A stretch of 64,000 nt of DNA from Nitrospinota bacterium (GCA_027619975.1 JAQCGX010000002.1:1-64000), one strand, 5' to 3'; shown: positions 1 through 9,404, counted from the stretch's first letter. Program-made: numbers and translations. Notes: a model not told the origin generated them from the sequence alone.

Positions 1-41
1 CTTAAATTAACAGTAAACTTGAAATTAACATTTTAAGGTCC

Positions 42-65
42 CAAAAATAGTTTTTCAGCAACCTG
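42..65. repeat. Terminal part of a dispersed inverted-repeat element
   Basis: These 24 bases are identical to the right end (53190-53213) of the 189-bp inverted-repeat element at 53025-53213, including the core TTTTTCAGCAACCTG. They lie directly against the stop codon of the SUMF1 gene. No matching left end is visible in bases 1-41, so the rest of this copy lies outside the window or is lost. Confidence 0.6.
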
Positions 66-806
66 TTAGTGATTTTTTCTCGACGAAAGGGCGCACCGGA
101 AGCCCGTGTCCCAAAATCTCCCTGAAGGGGGAACAAAGTTTCTGTAGGTCAGGGTCGTAAACTCCTGCATAAACCCATGTTCGCGTTTTTGAATACCCGC
201 TCCGCGGGTGACCTTGTATTTATCGCCGAAGTTTTCGTCCTGATGGGTGGAGTTGGGGTAGGGGAGATACCAGCTTGCCGTCCATTCGGAAACGTTTCCA
301 TTCATATCGTAAACACCGTTACGGCTGATGTCTTTTTTAAAGCTCCCCACTGAGCTTACGGTTTTTCCGAAATTGGCCCAGTCGCCATGAAACTCTTGCC
401 CCCATACGAATAACAAGCCATTGTCGCCCCTTGCCGCCTTTTCCCATTCAAATTCCGTAGGCAGTCGTTTGCCAATCCACAAACAATATGCGTCGGCTTC
501 GTACCAACTGATTCCGCGAATGGGCTCATTGGGTTTTAAGGTTTTGTATTTGGCCAGGGGTTTAAATCGCATGAAGTCTTCATAAGTCACTTCATAGCGG
601 TCGATATAAAAGGATTCCAGGAAATATATTTGCTGAGGTTGGGCATTTTTACCTGCTGTGCGTTCGGACATGAACCTTGGAGTATTTTTTTCGGACGAAA
701 ATCCCAGCGTAAATTCCCCGGAAGGAATCAAGACTCCGTCTGAAATGTTCTGTTGACAGGAGAGTAAAGAAAAGAGAAACAAAATTGCCAGCGGTGTAAG
801 TTTCAA
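66..806 (-). CDS. SUMF1/FGE-domain lipoprotein
   Basis: The 246-residue protein starts with a lipoprotein signal (hydrophobic stretch ending LLSC, predicted lipidation at Cys17). The rest is a formylglycine-generating-enzyme-like (SUMF1/EgtB) fold, seen in IPSGEFTLG near residue 27, YRYEVTYEDF-like sequence near 70, GISWYEADAYCLWIGKRLPTE near 98, NGVYDMNGNVSEW near 163 and the closing GFRC. Most bacterial members of this family are not sulfatase activators. They serve as C-type-lectin-like or scaffold domains, so a catalytic role is not claimed. The start is a TTG placed immediately after the stop codon of the upstream HmuY-like gene, so translation is probably coupled. No Shine-Dalgarno sequence is visible. 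Confidence 0.8.
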   Translation of the reverse strand: MKLTPLAILFLFSLLSCQQNISDGVLIPSGEFTLGFSSEKNTPRFMSERTAGKNAQPQQIYFLESFYIDRYEVTYEDFMRFKPLAKYKTLKPNEPIRGISWYEADAYCLWIGKRLPTEFEWEKAARGDNGLLFVWGQEFHGDWANFGKTVSSVGSFKKDISRNGVYDMNGNVSEWTASWYLPYPNSTHQDENFGDKYKVTRGAGIQKREHGFMQEFTTLTYRNFVPPSGRFWDTGFRCALSSRKNH

Positions 807-1529
807 TTAAGGAGTTGTAGAATTTTGTTTAAGGTTTTGGGTGATTTCGCGTGGGGGAGAGATAGCAAATTTCCTGGTGCTTTCGTCGGACATAATGTAT
901 TCGACCGTCAAGCAGGCGGCTTCATCCCTGGAACACATAACTGTTCTACAGTCCGTGGCATCTTTGGAGCAATAATAATTTAGAATTCGCATTTTGAAGA
1001 AACTATTATCCGAAGTCTTTAGAATGTATACATGCTTATTTGATTCGATATTATGAGTGCGCGTTCGGTAATTATACCACCCATTGAATGCCTTGTTAAC
1101 ACGCGAACCGAAAGACCGTGAGTCTTGTATGAAATCGGTTTCAGGCACCTCGACAATACTATCGAAATCTACAGGACCCAGGTTGACGGCTCCGACCTTT
1201 CCGGTTGGATTGGTCACGCCGCTGTTGGTGACGATTTTGGTCCGTTGGAATCCCATGTCCCAATCCAGCCGCCCCAGTTCTTCCTTTTGCTCGTCCAAAT
1301 CGGACACAAAATGGGTTTTCCCCGAAGAAAAATCTACCAGAGCCCACCTTTCCTTGGAAGTTGCGTCAATGGTCAGCGTGGGGTTTGAGCTTTTAATTAC
1401 TTTTAGTTTTTTTGGAGGCAGCGGAACGGTTTCAAAATCTTCAATATTATCCAGCATCATATTTAATATAGTATGAAACAGGACCGTCGCAATCAGGAGA
1501 ATTCCAAATACCTTTACTGTTTTATTCAT
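807..1529 (-). CDS. HmuY-family-like exported protein
   Basis: The protein has about 240 residues from the chosen ATG (sequence MNKTVKVFG); an upstream in-frame start at 1565 would add 12 residues without a signal-like stretch. A single hydrophobic segment at the N-terminus suggests export or membrane anchoring. The middle matches the HmuY pattern: W-x-x-x-DFSSG, then LDWDMGFQRTKIVTNSG and a G-x-VGAVN stretch. Classical HmuY is a haem-binding lipoprotein of Bacteroidota; members elsewhere have unproven ligands. Here there is no lipobox, and two Cys-rich spots (YYCSKDATDC, VMCSRDEAAC) could form disulfides. It is co-directional with the SUMF1 lipoprotein and abuts it, so the two probably form an envelope pair. 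Confidence 0.6.
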   Translation of the reverse strand: MNKTVKVFGILLIATVLFHTILNMMLDNIEDFETVPLPPKKLKVIKSSNPTLTIDATSKERWALVDFSSGKTHFVSDLDEQKEELGRLDWDMGFQRTKIVTNSGVTNPTGKVGAVNLGPVDFDSIVEVPETDFIQDSRSFGSRVNKAFNGWYNYRTRTHNIESNKHVYILKTSDNSFFKMRILNYYCSKDATDCRTVMCSRDEAACLTVEYIMSDESTRKFAISPPREITQNLKQNSTTP

Positions 1530-1783
1530 TATTTCATTTAAGCAGAGATCCAGCTGACAACACATTGAAGAAAAGTCGGACCCAATTCAGCTAATTTATT
1601 AAGATTAGTGGTTATATTAATTTATTTCTATGGAAATCCATTAGCCTAATTCATTGAAATCAAGCGCGTTTATTAATTTAACAAATTTCTCTAGAGGTAT
1701 GATAAATTATATATTGAATAGTGTTGAGAATGAACAACTAATATTTTCAATTTTTTGGGTCCCTGGAACGATCGCTGAGGAAA

Positions 1784-2398
1784 ATGAATAAAGACCGGGA
1801 ATTTGAATTTAAAAAAGTACAAATAGAAAGCTTTTTAAAAGTAGCTTTTCAAAAAAAGTTTGGCCGAAATTCCAGGGTTTCCATCCGTAAAAGGCAAAAA
1901 TTTATGGATGAAATAACCCGAAAAGTCAGTAAGAAATTCGGCAAAGATGTGTTGTGCCTTGTTGATTTTACAAAACAGGGGTTCGTGACCCTGGTTTCTC
2001 CAGCAAGAAAAATTTCCACTGAAAAAGGCAAGTTAACGCAGTCGTTCACGCATCCTCAGGTGTTTTATACGTCTCATTGCATCGACCGTTTCAGTCAGAG
2101 AACAAAAACGGAAGCCAATTGTGTGGTATTTCTTGATTCCTTCATGAATGATGCCTTGCTCTCTTATGGGGAGAACGAAGGGAATTTAACCTGCCCCACC
2201 GGTGTTTTTGCCTATGAACTGGAAAACTACCGGTTGATAGTCAAGACTTTCGTTAATTTTGAATTGCTTTCAGCGGCTCAGATCAAGAAGTTTTATGGCC
2301 CCGGTATGATATCCACGTTTCCAGAGGAATTTTTAACAGATGAAGCCACAGAAAGTGACTTCATCATAGGAGACGAATTCGCCGATTTTGCAAAGTAG
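1784..2398 (+). CDS. Hypothetical protein
   Basis: A 204-residue soluble protein that I do not recognise. The ATG follows a GAGGAAA ribosome site at a good distance. The N-terminal 50 residues are strongly basic (many Lys and Arg). The middle carries a YTSHCIDRFSQRT stretch, and the C-terminal 25 residues are acidic. There are no membrane segments and no signal peptide. It stands alone, 107 bases before ftsE on the same strand, downstream of an AT-rich intergenic region that would hold its promoter. The basic-to-acidic charge gradient could fit a nucleic-acid or protein-binding role, but nothing in the sequence proves one. Confidence 0.6.
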   Translation: MNKDREFEFKKVQIESFLKVAFQKKFGRNSRVSIRKRQKFMDEITRKVSKKFGKDVLCLVDFTKQGFVTLVSPARKISTEKGKLTQSFTHPQVFYTSHCIDRFSQRTKTEANCVVFLDSFMNDALLSYGENEGNLTCPTGVFAYELENYRLIVKTFVNFELLSAAQIKKFYGPGMISTFPEEFLTDEATESDFIIGDEFADFAK

Positions 2399-2505
2399 CC
2401 ATGAGTTTGAGATAAGAAATTATTTTCTCTATTTTCAGAAGCCGGTCTTTTTCTACCCCTGTTATTTTTAGATTCCTAAACATCATCTCCTGAACCCTCG
2501 CATTA

Positions 2506-3162
2506 ATGATCCAGCTTTTCAATGTTACAAAAAATTATGGGGGAGTGACCCCGGCTCTCATTGACGTTACTTTTTCCGTCAAAAAAGGTGAGTTTATATT
2601 TTTGACTGGGCCTAGTGGCGCGGGTAAAACCACCCTTTTAAAAATACTTTTTCGAACGGAAAAATTCGACCGTGGGCAGGTATTGGTGCATGGAATGAAC
2701 ATAGGGAAAATTCCTGACCGAAAGCTTTACACCTTGAGACGCGAGATTGGTTTTGTTTTTCAGGATTACAAACTCCTTGCAAGGAAAAGCGTCTTTGAAA
2801 ATGTGTCTTTTGCTCAGGAGGTGATCGGCGCGGATAGAAAACGGATTCGTTTTAAAACCTGGGAAGCATTAAAGAATGTGGGATTGACTCATAAGAAAGA
2901 CGCCTATCCTCCGCAATTGTCCGGCGGGGAGCAACAGCGGGTGGCCATCGCCAGGGCATTGGTTAATTCTCCAAAGATTATTCTTGCCGATGAACCCACG
3001 GGAAATTTAGACCCGGAAATCTCTCTGGAAATATTAAATTTATTTGAACATGCGGTAAAAAAAGGAGTCACGGTTGTTTTTGCCACCCATGATCAGGAAA
3101 TGATCCGTTCCAGAAATCATCGTGTGATCGTGATCAAACGAGGGGAGTTGGTTGAACGTTGA
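2506..3162 (+). CDS. ftsE: Cell division ATP-binding protein FtsE
   Basis: ABC ATPase of the FtsEX complex, which couples ATP hydrolysis at the divisome to periplasmic peptidoglycan hydrolase activation. At 218 residues it has the usual FtsE length. Visible motifs are Walker A GPSGAGKT (35-42), Q-loop FQDYKLL (85-91), signature LSGGEQQR (138-145) and Walker B with ADEPTGNLD (161-169). The N-terminus [13 protein letters not shown] is typical of FtsE. It overlaps ftsX by four bases, and ftsX in turn overlaps the EnvC-like gene, giving a tight three-gene operon. Confidence 0.95.
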   Translation: MIQLFNVTKNYGGVTPALIDVTFSVKKGEFIFLTGPSGAGKTTLLKILFRTEKFDRGQVLVHGMNIGKIPDRKLYTLRREIGFVFQDYKLLARKSVFENVSFAQEVIGADRKRIRFKTWEALKNVGLTHKKDAYPPQLSGGEQQRVAIARALVNSPKIILADEPTGNLDPEISLEILNLFEHAVKKGVTVVFATHDQEMIRSRNHRVIVIKRGELVER

Positions 3163-4079
3163 AAAGGATTTTACAATTTGTGTTGAACGCGGTTTCAACC
3201 ACCATTTCCAATATAAAATCCAATCGCCAGGTTTTTCTGGTTTCGATTACAACGATCACGATTGCCTTTTCAATCCTGGGACTATTTCTGGTCATATTTG
3301 TCAACCTCAATTCCTTTTTGATCACCTGGAACCAACAGGTTCAATTGATCGTCTATCTGGAAGATACTGTCACTACAGAGCAACGCCAGGCTTTGGAGCA
3401 GGTGATTTCCATTAATCCAGATGTGGAGTCCATGACCTTTATTCCAAGGGAGGCCGCGTGGGCAAAATTTAAAAATACTTTTTCGTCCAAAAAATCCAAT
3501 TTCATTGACGACTTGACATTCAATCCTTTACCTAGTTCCTACAATCTAAAATTTAAGCCTGCAGAGGACCGATTTTTGAAAATTCGTCAATTTTCAGAAA
3601 CTTTTAAGACGAAGGATGGTGTTGAATCGGTTGAGTTTGGTGAAAAGTGGTTGGCAACATTTGAAAATTTCATGGTTTTCATTCGCATTTTCATTTTAGC
3701 CATTGGATCGCTATTGGCCCTGGGTTTGATTTTTATTATATCCAATACCATCAAGTTATCGTTTTATTCACGTCAAGATGAAATCGAGTTGATGCTTTTG
3801 ATTGGCGCCACTCCCAATTTTATCGTCATTCCTTTTCTGATAGAGGGGATGCTACAGGGACTATTAGGGAGTATTTTGGGCCTTACTTTAATAAAGTTTC
3901 TGCATATTTATATTAGCATTCAGTTTCAAGGTTCACTCGAGTCTATTGCCCGCGGTATGGGTTTCCAATTTATAACCGCACCCTTGATTTTTAGCCTTTT
4001 AATAGCAGGAGTTTTCATTGGCTGGCTGGGCAGTTTAATTTCTATCCGCCAATTTTTAAGTCTGGGCCACAAAAAATGA
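3159..4079 (+). CDS. ftsX: Cell division permease FtsX
   Basis: Integral membrane partner of FtsE, 306 residues. There is one N-terminal transmembrane segment near 28-50, an extracytoplasmic domain from about 55 to 165 (containing YLEDTVTTEQ and FIPREAAWAKF, typical FtsX features), and three C-terminal transmembrane helices. The loop DEIELMLLIGATPNFI is the conserved FtsX cytoplasmic motif. The TTG start lies within the ftsE stop (TTGA, four-base overlap), indicating translational coupling. The gene ends in ATGA shared with the next gene, so the permease and its periplasmic client are co-translated. Confidence 0.93.
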   Translation: MKRILQFVLNAVSTTISNIKSNRQVFLVSITTITIAFSILGLFLVIFVNLNSFLITWNQQVQLIVYLEDTVTTEQRQALEQVISINPDVESMTFIPREAAWAKFKNTFSSKKSNFIDDLTFNPLPSSYNLKFKPAEDRFLKIRQFSETFKTKDGVESVEFGEKWLATFENFMVFIRIFILAIGSLLALGLIFIISNTIKLSFYSRQDEIELMLLIGATPNFIVIPFLIEGMLQGLLGSILGLTLIKFLHIYISIQFQGSLESIARGMGFQFITAPLIFSLLIAGVFIGWLGSLISIRQFLSLGHKK

Positions 4080-5263
4080 GATTCCTTTTTAAAAAAAATT
4101 GGTATCTCCCTTTTAGTCTGGCTTTAGTGGTTTTGGTTCTATCTGGTCCCGGGAGCGCCGATACGATTAAGGACATTCAGGTTCAGATAGCACTGGAAAA
4201 AACAGAACTCGATAAATTAAAAGCCCAATTGGATAAACACAACAAATCCATTGAATCTGCTGGGGCTAAGGAAAGCTCAGTATTGACGACGCTGCAGAAA
4301 ATTGACAACGGCTTGAAGATGAAAGAAAGGGAGCTGAAGATTCATCAGTATAATAAGGCAATAAACCAACAGAAAATATCTGAATCTTCAGAAAATATTG
4401 CCGTTGCTGAAAATCAATTGGTTCAACAAAAACAGATTCTGGCGAAGAGGCTTCGGGCCATTTTTAAAGAGGGAAACATGTTTCCCATTAAAGTGCTTTT
4501 TTCGGCTGAGAATTTTAACGACCTTATTCAGCGTATAAAATATATGGAATTGGTTACGGCCTATGACTCTTCATTATTTGAAAAGTACGATGAACGGTTA
4601 AAGCAACTTGAAGATGGAAAAAAAGCGTTACTTGTTGCGCGAGCCAAACTTGATAAACTGCAGCAGGACACCCTTAAAAAAAACGATGAAATCAAAAAGG
4701 AAAAAACCGAAAAGTCAGCGTTTTTGAATAAACTTAAAAAAGAAAAACAATTAAGCGCCAAACTGAAAGAGGAACTCCTGCAGGCTTCAAATAATTTAAA
4801 CAACCTGATTTTTAAATTGGAACAAAAGCTTGGAAAAGACCAGGGACTGGATTTTGGCGATAAAAAAGGCTGGTTGGCCCTCCCGGTTAATGGGCAGTTT
4901 CTCAATAAATTTGGCAAGAAAAGGGATAAACAATATGATTCCTATATCGTTTATAATGGAGTGGACATCAAGGCGGCCAAAGGAACCCCTGTCCGCTCGA
5001 TTTTTTCGGGAAATGTGTTGTATGCCAATGAACTGGAAGGTTATGGCAACCTTGTGATCATAGGGCATGGTAAAGATTACCATTCTCTGTATGGTCATCT
5101 GGATGAAATAATCACCAAAGAGGGCCGCACCGTCCAGCCCAGTCAAATCATTGGCCGGTCAGGAGACACTGGCTCCCTGGTGGGGGAAACCCTCTATTTT
5201 GAACTGAGGCACAAAGGCAAACCGATCGAACCCACCCGTTGGTTCAGGCTAGCCCAAAAGTAA
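4076..5263 (+). CDS. envC: EnvC-like murein hydrolase activator (degenerate LytM)
   Basis: A 395-residue periplasmic protein with a signal peptide (basic start, hydrophobic stretch to about residue 28), a long coiled coil (about 30-250) and a C-terminal M23/LytM domain (about 265-390). The LytM zinc site is degenerate. The usual HxGxD reads YNGVD, and the usual HLHFE reads TLYFE, while YGHLD is kept. EnvC in E. coli is likewise a non-enzymatic LytM protein that activates amidases under FtsEX control. The immediate overlap with ftsX makes the same role here very likely. No amidase gene is nearby. Confidence 0.88.
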   Translation: MRFLFKKNWYLPFSLALVVLVLSGPGSADTIKDIQVQIALEKTELDKLKAQLDKHNKSIESAGAKESSVLTTLQKIDNGLKMKERELKIHQYNKAINQQKISESSENIAVAENQLVQQKQILAKRLRAIFKEGNMFPIKVLFSAENFNDLIQRIKYMELVTAYDSSLFEKYDERLKQLEDGKKALLVARAKLDKLQQDTLKKNDEIKKEKTEKSAFLNKLKKEKQLSAKLKEELLQASNNLNNLIFKLEQKLGKDQGLDFGDKKGWLALPVNGQFLNKFGKKRDKQYDSYIVYNGVDIKAAKGTPVRSIFSGNVLYANELEGYGNLVIIGHGKDYHSLYGHLDEIITKEGRTVQPSQIIGRSGDTGSLVGETLYFELRHKGKPIEPTRWFRLAQK

Positions 5264-5402
5264 GTGTTTAGCATTTGAAACTATGAGTAACATAATGAGT
5301 ATTAAAGGTTTTGTGTTTAGATAAACCAAAAATTTTCATTTTGAATCAATACTCTTTATAATAAATATTAATAATATTAAAATTTTTTTGGGAGAAACCA
5401 AC

Positions 5403-6899
5403 TTGACTTCCGTGGAGCAGCAAACCAAATCCAATAAAGCACATTTATTTCCCAAGGCAGTGGCGACCATCGGCATGCTGGCTGTATTAATCATTCTGGG
5501 GTTCGGGGAGTTTGCCAAAGCGGAAGAAATGGGTACAGTAAAGGAAAAATCTTCCACAAAAAATTATGAAAAGTTGAAAGCCTTTTCCGAGATTCTTTCC
5601 CTGATCGAGTCCAGCTATGTTGAAGAGGTCGAATCCGAGAACCTGATTGATGGAGCGATCAGTGGCATGGTCAAATCACTGGACCCGCATTCATCTTACC
5701 TGCCGCCAACTTCTTATAAAGAAATGCTTGTGGATACCTCTGGAAAATTTGGAGGATTGGGCATTGAGATCAGCTTAAAAAAGGGAATATTGACCGTTAT
5801 TTCTCCTATAGAGGAAACTCCTGCTTTTAAAGCGGGAATTCAGGCGGGTGACAAAATCATCAAGATTGAAGATGAATCCACTCTGGACATGACGCTCACC
5901 GATGCAGTATCCCGTTTGCGTGGAAAGACCGGGGAACCCATCACCATCACTATTTTCAGAGAATCTCTTGATGCGCCCAAAGAGTACACGATTGTCAGGG
6001 ATATCATTAAGGTACGGAGTGTCGTCAAGAAGGTGTACCACAATGATATTGGCTATGTGAAAATCCGAAGTTTTTCCAAGTCCACCAGTGCGGACCTCGA
6101 TGCGGCTCTTGCTGAATTTGAGAGAATCGGCGTTTCCAGATTGATCCTGGATGTACGTAACAACCCAGGTGGATTGCTCAATCAGGCGGTGGAGGTTTCT
6201 GACCGGTTTCTTAAAAAAGAGAATTTGATTGTTTATACCAAAGGTCGGACCAACGAACAGAATATGCGGTTCACCACCCATGATAAAGTGAACCGGGTGA
6301 GCTACCCCATGATTGTTCTGGTTAATGGCGGTAGTGCCAGCGCTTCAGAAATTGTGGCAGGAGCCCTGCAAGACCTTGGGCGTGCGATTATTTTAGGAAC
6401 CACCACTTTTGGGAAAGGGTCCGTTCAGACCATCATACCCTTAACAGATGGTTCCGCATTGCGGTTGACGACGGCACGGTATTACACCCCCAGTGGACGG
6501 ATCATTCAGGAAAATGGAATCGTGCCTGATATTATCGTGGAAATGCCTTTGCCATCTGAATTGAAAGAAGATGAAGCGGATGAAGAAGAGAAGAATCCTG
6601 AAAAAGATAAACTCCGCCGTTATCTTCGCGAAAAGGATTTAAAAAAACACCTCAAGGGCAAAAAAAGTTTTGATGGAGTGGACGAGCGAACTCCGACGGA
6701 AATAGAACAGGAAGAAGCAGAAGCAAAAGAAAAAGAGAACGCAGAGGATAGCGCCTCGTTGGAAGCAGAGTTGAAAAAAGATCCGCAACTCAAGACAGCC
6801 CTGGCTCTTCTTGAAGGATGGGATATTATGAAAAAAACCTTAAAATCCAACCCCACAAATGATAACTCCCTGATTCCTAATCAGGTCAGCATGAATTAA
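5403..6899 (+). CDS. ctpA: C-terminal processing protease (S41, CtpA/Prc type)
   Basis: Periplasmic serine protease that trims C-termini of envelope proteins. I chose the TTG at 5403, which gives 498 residues, because a GGGAGA ribosome site lies eight bases before it; a further TTG at 5388 overlaps that site. Order of parts: an N-terminal hydrophobic anchor (about 18-40), a PDZ domain (about 105-190, GGLGIEISLKKG onward), and the S41 core with LDVRNNPGG, the Ser motif GGSASASEIVAGAL and the general-base Lys in TFGKGSVQ. The last 120 residues are a Lys/Glu-rich low-complexity tail. A terminator-like hairpin follows directly. Confidence 0.92.
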   Translation: MTSVEQQTKSNKAHLFPKAVATIGMLAVLIILGFGEFAKAEEMGTVKEKSSTKNYEKLKAFSEILSLIESSYVEEVESENLIDGAISGMVKSLDPHSSYLPPTSYKEMLVDTSGKFGGLGIEISLKKGILTVISPIEETPAFKAGIQAGDKIIKIEDESTLDMTLTDAVSRLRGKTGEPITITIFRESLDAPKEYTIVRDIIKVRSVVKKVYHNDIGYVKIRSFSKSTSADLDAALAEFERIGVSRLILDVRNNPGGLLNQAVEVSDRFLKKENLIVYTKGRTNEQNMRFTTHDKVNRVSYPMIVLVNGGSASASEIVAGALQDLGRAIILGTTTFGKGSVQTIIPLTDGSALRLTTARYYTPSGRIIQENGIVPDIIVEMPLPSELKEDEADEEEKNPEKDKLRRYLREKDLKKHLKGKKSFDGVDERTPTEIEQEEAEAKEKENAEDSASLEAELKKDPQLKTALALLEGWDIMKKTLKSNPTNDNSLIPNQVSMN

Positions 6900-6930
6900 T
6901 AAGGCAATTTTTTTTTTAATGGATGATATT

Positions 6931-6977
6931 CCTCCCTACTCTCTCCCGGTGGAGAGGTAGGGAGGTTTCATTTTTTT
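6931..6977 (+). terminator. Rho-independent-type hairpin after ctpA
   Basis: CCTCCCTAC pairs with GTAGGGAGG and CTCTCC with GGAGAG, separated by a small loop and one bulged T. The hairpin is followed by seven T residues. The distance to the ctpA stop (about 30 bases) fits a terminator. It also reads partly as a bidirectional structure because a run of T/A precedes it. A related but decayed CCTCCCTACCC...GGTGG sequence sits at 20729-20757 after nrdR, so this may belong to a small repeat family. Confidence 0.75.
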
Positions 6978-6999
6978 ATGAGGTTTTTGAAAACTATCA

Positions 7000-8010
7000 A
7001 TGTTGGTCCTGGGCATAGAAACATCCTGTGATGAAACAGCGGCGGCTGTACTAAAAGGTGGTAAAGAGCTGTTATCCAACGTCATTTCCGATCAAATCCA
7101 AATCCACAACCAATATGGAGGCGTGGTCCCGGAAATTGCGGGGCGCTGTCATGTTGAACGCATTCATCGTGTCATCAATCAATCCCTGAAGGAAGCGGGC
7201 GTTACCCTGAAAGATATCGACCTCATTGCCGTCACCAAGGGACCGGGGCTGGTGGGGGCCTTGCTGGTAGGGCTCAATACCGCCAAGGGGATCGCTTATG
7301 CGGCCCAAAAACCTCTCATCGGCGTTAACCATCTGGAGGGCCACCTGCTTGCTGTTTTCCTGCAGGAAGACGTAGCCTTTCCTTTCCTGGCTCTCGGCGT
7401 GTCCGGCGGGCACACGGACCTGTACCGCGTGGATGGGTTTGGCAAGTACAAGCTTCTGGGAAGAACTCGGGACGATGCGGCAGGCGAGTGTTTCGATAAA
7501 GTCGCCAAGATGATGGGGCTTGCCTATCCCGGTGGACCGATCATTGAGAAAACAGCCCGTTCGGGAAATTCAAAGGCTTTCAAGTTTCCGCGCGCGTTTT
7601 TGGAGAAAGAGTCGTTGGATTTCAGTTTCAGTGGATTAAAAACCGCCGTCCGCAACCTGCTCGAGAAACGCAGTAAAGGTGAATGGCCCAAACTATCAGA
7701 TGCAGACGTGGCCGCCAGTTTTCAAGAAGCGGTGATTGATGTCCTGGTCAAAAAGATGTTACTGGCCTGCGAGCAGAATGACCTTGAACGGGTGGTGGTG
7801 ACCGGCGGCGTTGCCTCCAACGGCGCCTTGCGAGAAGCAGTCAAAACCGCCGCCGAAGAAAACGGCATGCAATCGTATTTTCCAAAGCCCGTCTATTGCA
7901 CCGACAACGCCGCCATGATCGCCTGCGCCGGCTATCATCGCTACACAAATGGCGACCATCCAAAAGATAACTCCCTGGACCTCGATGCCCGCGCGACTTT
8001 GCCGTTATAG
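7000..8010 (+). CDS. tsaD: tRNA N6-adenosine threonylcarbamoyltransferase TsaD
   Basis: Transfers the threonylcarbamoyl group to A37 of ANN-decoding tRNAs, working with TsaB and TsaE, neither of which is in the window. The 336 residues have family length. The N-terminus LGIETSCDETAAAV is the ASKHA-fold phosphate loop. The metal-binding HLEGH has His111 and His115. GVSGGHTDLY, the central DEAAGEC-like DDAAGECFDKVAKMMGL, GGVASNGALR and the C-terminal CTDNAAMIA with the metal Asp are all present. It stands behind the ctpA terminator and is followed by the convergent gdhA. Confidence 0.96.
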   Translation: MLVLGIETSCDETAAAVLKGGKELLSNVISDQIQIHNQYGGVVPEIAGRCHVERIHRVINQSLKEAGVTLKDIDLIAVTKGPGLVGALLVGLNTAKGIAYAAQKPLIGVNHLEGHLLAVFLQEDVAFPFLALGVSGGHTDLYRVDGFGKYKLLGRTRDDAAGECFDKVAKMMGLAYPGGPIIEKTARSGNSKAFKFPRAFLEKESLDFSFSGLKTAVRNLLEKRSKGEWPKLSDADVAASFQEAVIDVLVKKMLLACEQNDLERVVVTGGVASNGALREAVKTAAEENGMQSYFPKPVYCTDNAAMIACAGYHRYTNGDHPKDNSLDLDARATLPL

Positions 8011-8123
8011 GAAGGAAAGGTAAGCTCCAATGTGCTCACTTTAAAGACACGATGTAACAAGTCAACTCATCACCAACCATGTATCTGGCGAAAGCTTAAT
8101 TCATCTCTTCTTTGAGGTTTATC

Positions 8124-9404
8124 TCAAGGATACAGCCCGCGCATCATTTGAGCTTCCGCTACTCGTTTGATGCCGATCATCAGAGCGGCTGTACGCATTC
8201 CCACTTTTTCCTGTTGATGCAATGTATAGGTTTCCTCGAAGGCGTTTCGCATGATCTTTTCCATGCGCTTGTAAACATCATCCATTTCCCAGAAAAAACT
8301 CTGCAGTCCTTGCACCCATTCAAAATAGGAAACCACCACGCCCCCGGAGTTACACAATATATCTGGAATCAGGAAAATCCCACTTTCTTCTAAAATTTTG
8401 TCCGCTTCCAGGGTTGTGGGGCCATTTGCCCCTTCCGCGAAAATTTTGCAATTAATTTTCCTTGCGTTTTTTTCTGTCACCTGATTTTCCAGAGCTGCCA
8501 ATACTAAAATGTCGCATTTGGTGGTCAGCAATTTGGCGTTGGTGATTTTTTCCATATCCGGGAAGTTGTCCAATTGCCGGTCCTCAAGCGAATGTTGGTG
8601 CAGGGGGTCGATGGGAATTCCATTTTTGTTGAAGATCCCGCCCAGTGAATTGCTGACCGCGATGATTTTCGCCCCCATCCCCTGTAAAAATTTGGCTGAG
8701 TAATAACCAACGTTGCCGAATCCCTGCACCACCACCGTTGCCCCCTCCAGCGGCAAATTGATTTTTTTGGCCGCATGCGCGATGGATTGCGCCACCCCCA
8801 GGCCAGTAGCTTCCCTGCGTCCCAGGGAACCTCCCATGATTTCCGGTTTTCCCGTGACCACGCCCATGGTATGGAATCCCGTCTGCATGCTGTAAGTGTC
8901 CATGATCCAGGCCATGGTCTGTGAATTGGTCCCCACATCCGGCGCGGGAACGTCTTTTTCCGGCCCGATGATCGGGAAAATCGCGGTGGTGTACCTGCGT
9001 GTCAACCTTTCCAGCTCGTTTTGCGACATTTCCTTGGGATCGCAGTTAACCCCGCCTTTAGCACCGCCGAGTGGAATGTTCATCAGTCCCCCTTTCCAGG
9101 TCATCCAGGTGGCCAGAGCCGTGACTTCACCCAGGTTGACGCTGGGATGGTAGCGCAGTCCGCCTTTTCCCGGCCCCAGGGCGCTATTGTGCTGAACTCT
9201 GTAGCCATAAAAAGTTTTGACTGTCCCGTTATCCATTTTTATAGGAAGACTGACCATCAGGGACCGGTCCGGTGTTATCATCCATTCCGCCACGTCTGGC
9301 GGCAGCTTTAACAGATCGACCGCCTTGTGGAACTGGGTCAAAGCCATTTGATAGAGCGGGGTAAAATATTCTGGATTGGTTCTCTGCTCTGGAACTAAAT
9401 TCAT
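8124..9404 (-). CDS. gdhA: Glutamate dehydrogenase
   Basis: Oxidises glutamate to 2-oxoglutarate and ammonia, or the reverse, with NAD(P). The start at 9404 (MNLVPEQRTN) is preceded by a GGGAGA ribosome site and gives 426 residues, the usual size of the hexameric bacterial/archaeal class; an in-frame start at 9491 lacks such support. Features are GPGKGGLRYHPSV, PLGGAKGGVNCDP with the catalytic Lys, PAPDVGTNSQTMAWIMD with the catalytic Asp, and the Rossmann loop VVQGFGNVG. It is convergent with tsaD. A second, diverged family member lies at 25118-26389. Confidence 0.93.
   Translation of the reverse strand: MNLVPEQRTNPEYFTPLYQMALTQFHKAVDLLKLPPDVAEWMITPDRSLMVSLPIKMDNGTVKTFYGYRVQHNSALGPGKGGLRYHPSVNLGEVTALATWMTWKGGLMNIPLGGAKGGVNCDPKEMSQNELERLTRRYTTAIFPIIGPEKDVPAPDVGTNSQTMAWIMDTYSMQTGFHTMGVVTGKPEIMGGSLGRREATGLGVAQSIAHAAKKINLPLEGATVVVQGFGNVGYYSAKFLQGMGAKIIAVSNSLGGIFNKNGIPIDPLHQHSLEDRQLDNFPDMEKITNAKLLTTKCDILVLAALENQVTEKNARKINCKIFAEGANGPTTLEADKILEESGIFLIPDILCNSGGVVVSYFEWVQGLQSFFWEMDDVYKRMEKIMRNAFEETYTLHQQEKVGMRTAALMIGIKRVAEAQMMRGLYP

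Noticed and set aside
1-65. Complete inverted-repeat element at the window start
   Set aside because: Only the right end is present; bases 1-41 show no matching left end, so only the 24-base part is reported.
4561-5146. Minus-strand frames opposite the EnvC-like gene
   Set aside because: They mirror coiled-coil codons (Ser/Phe-rich shadow) and show no domain.
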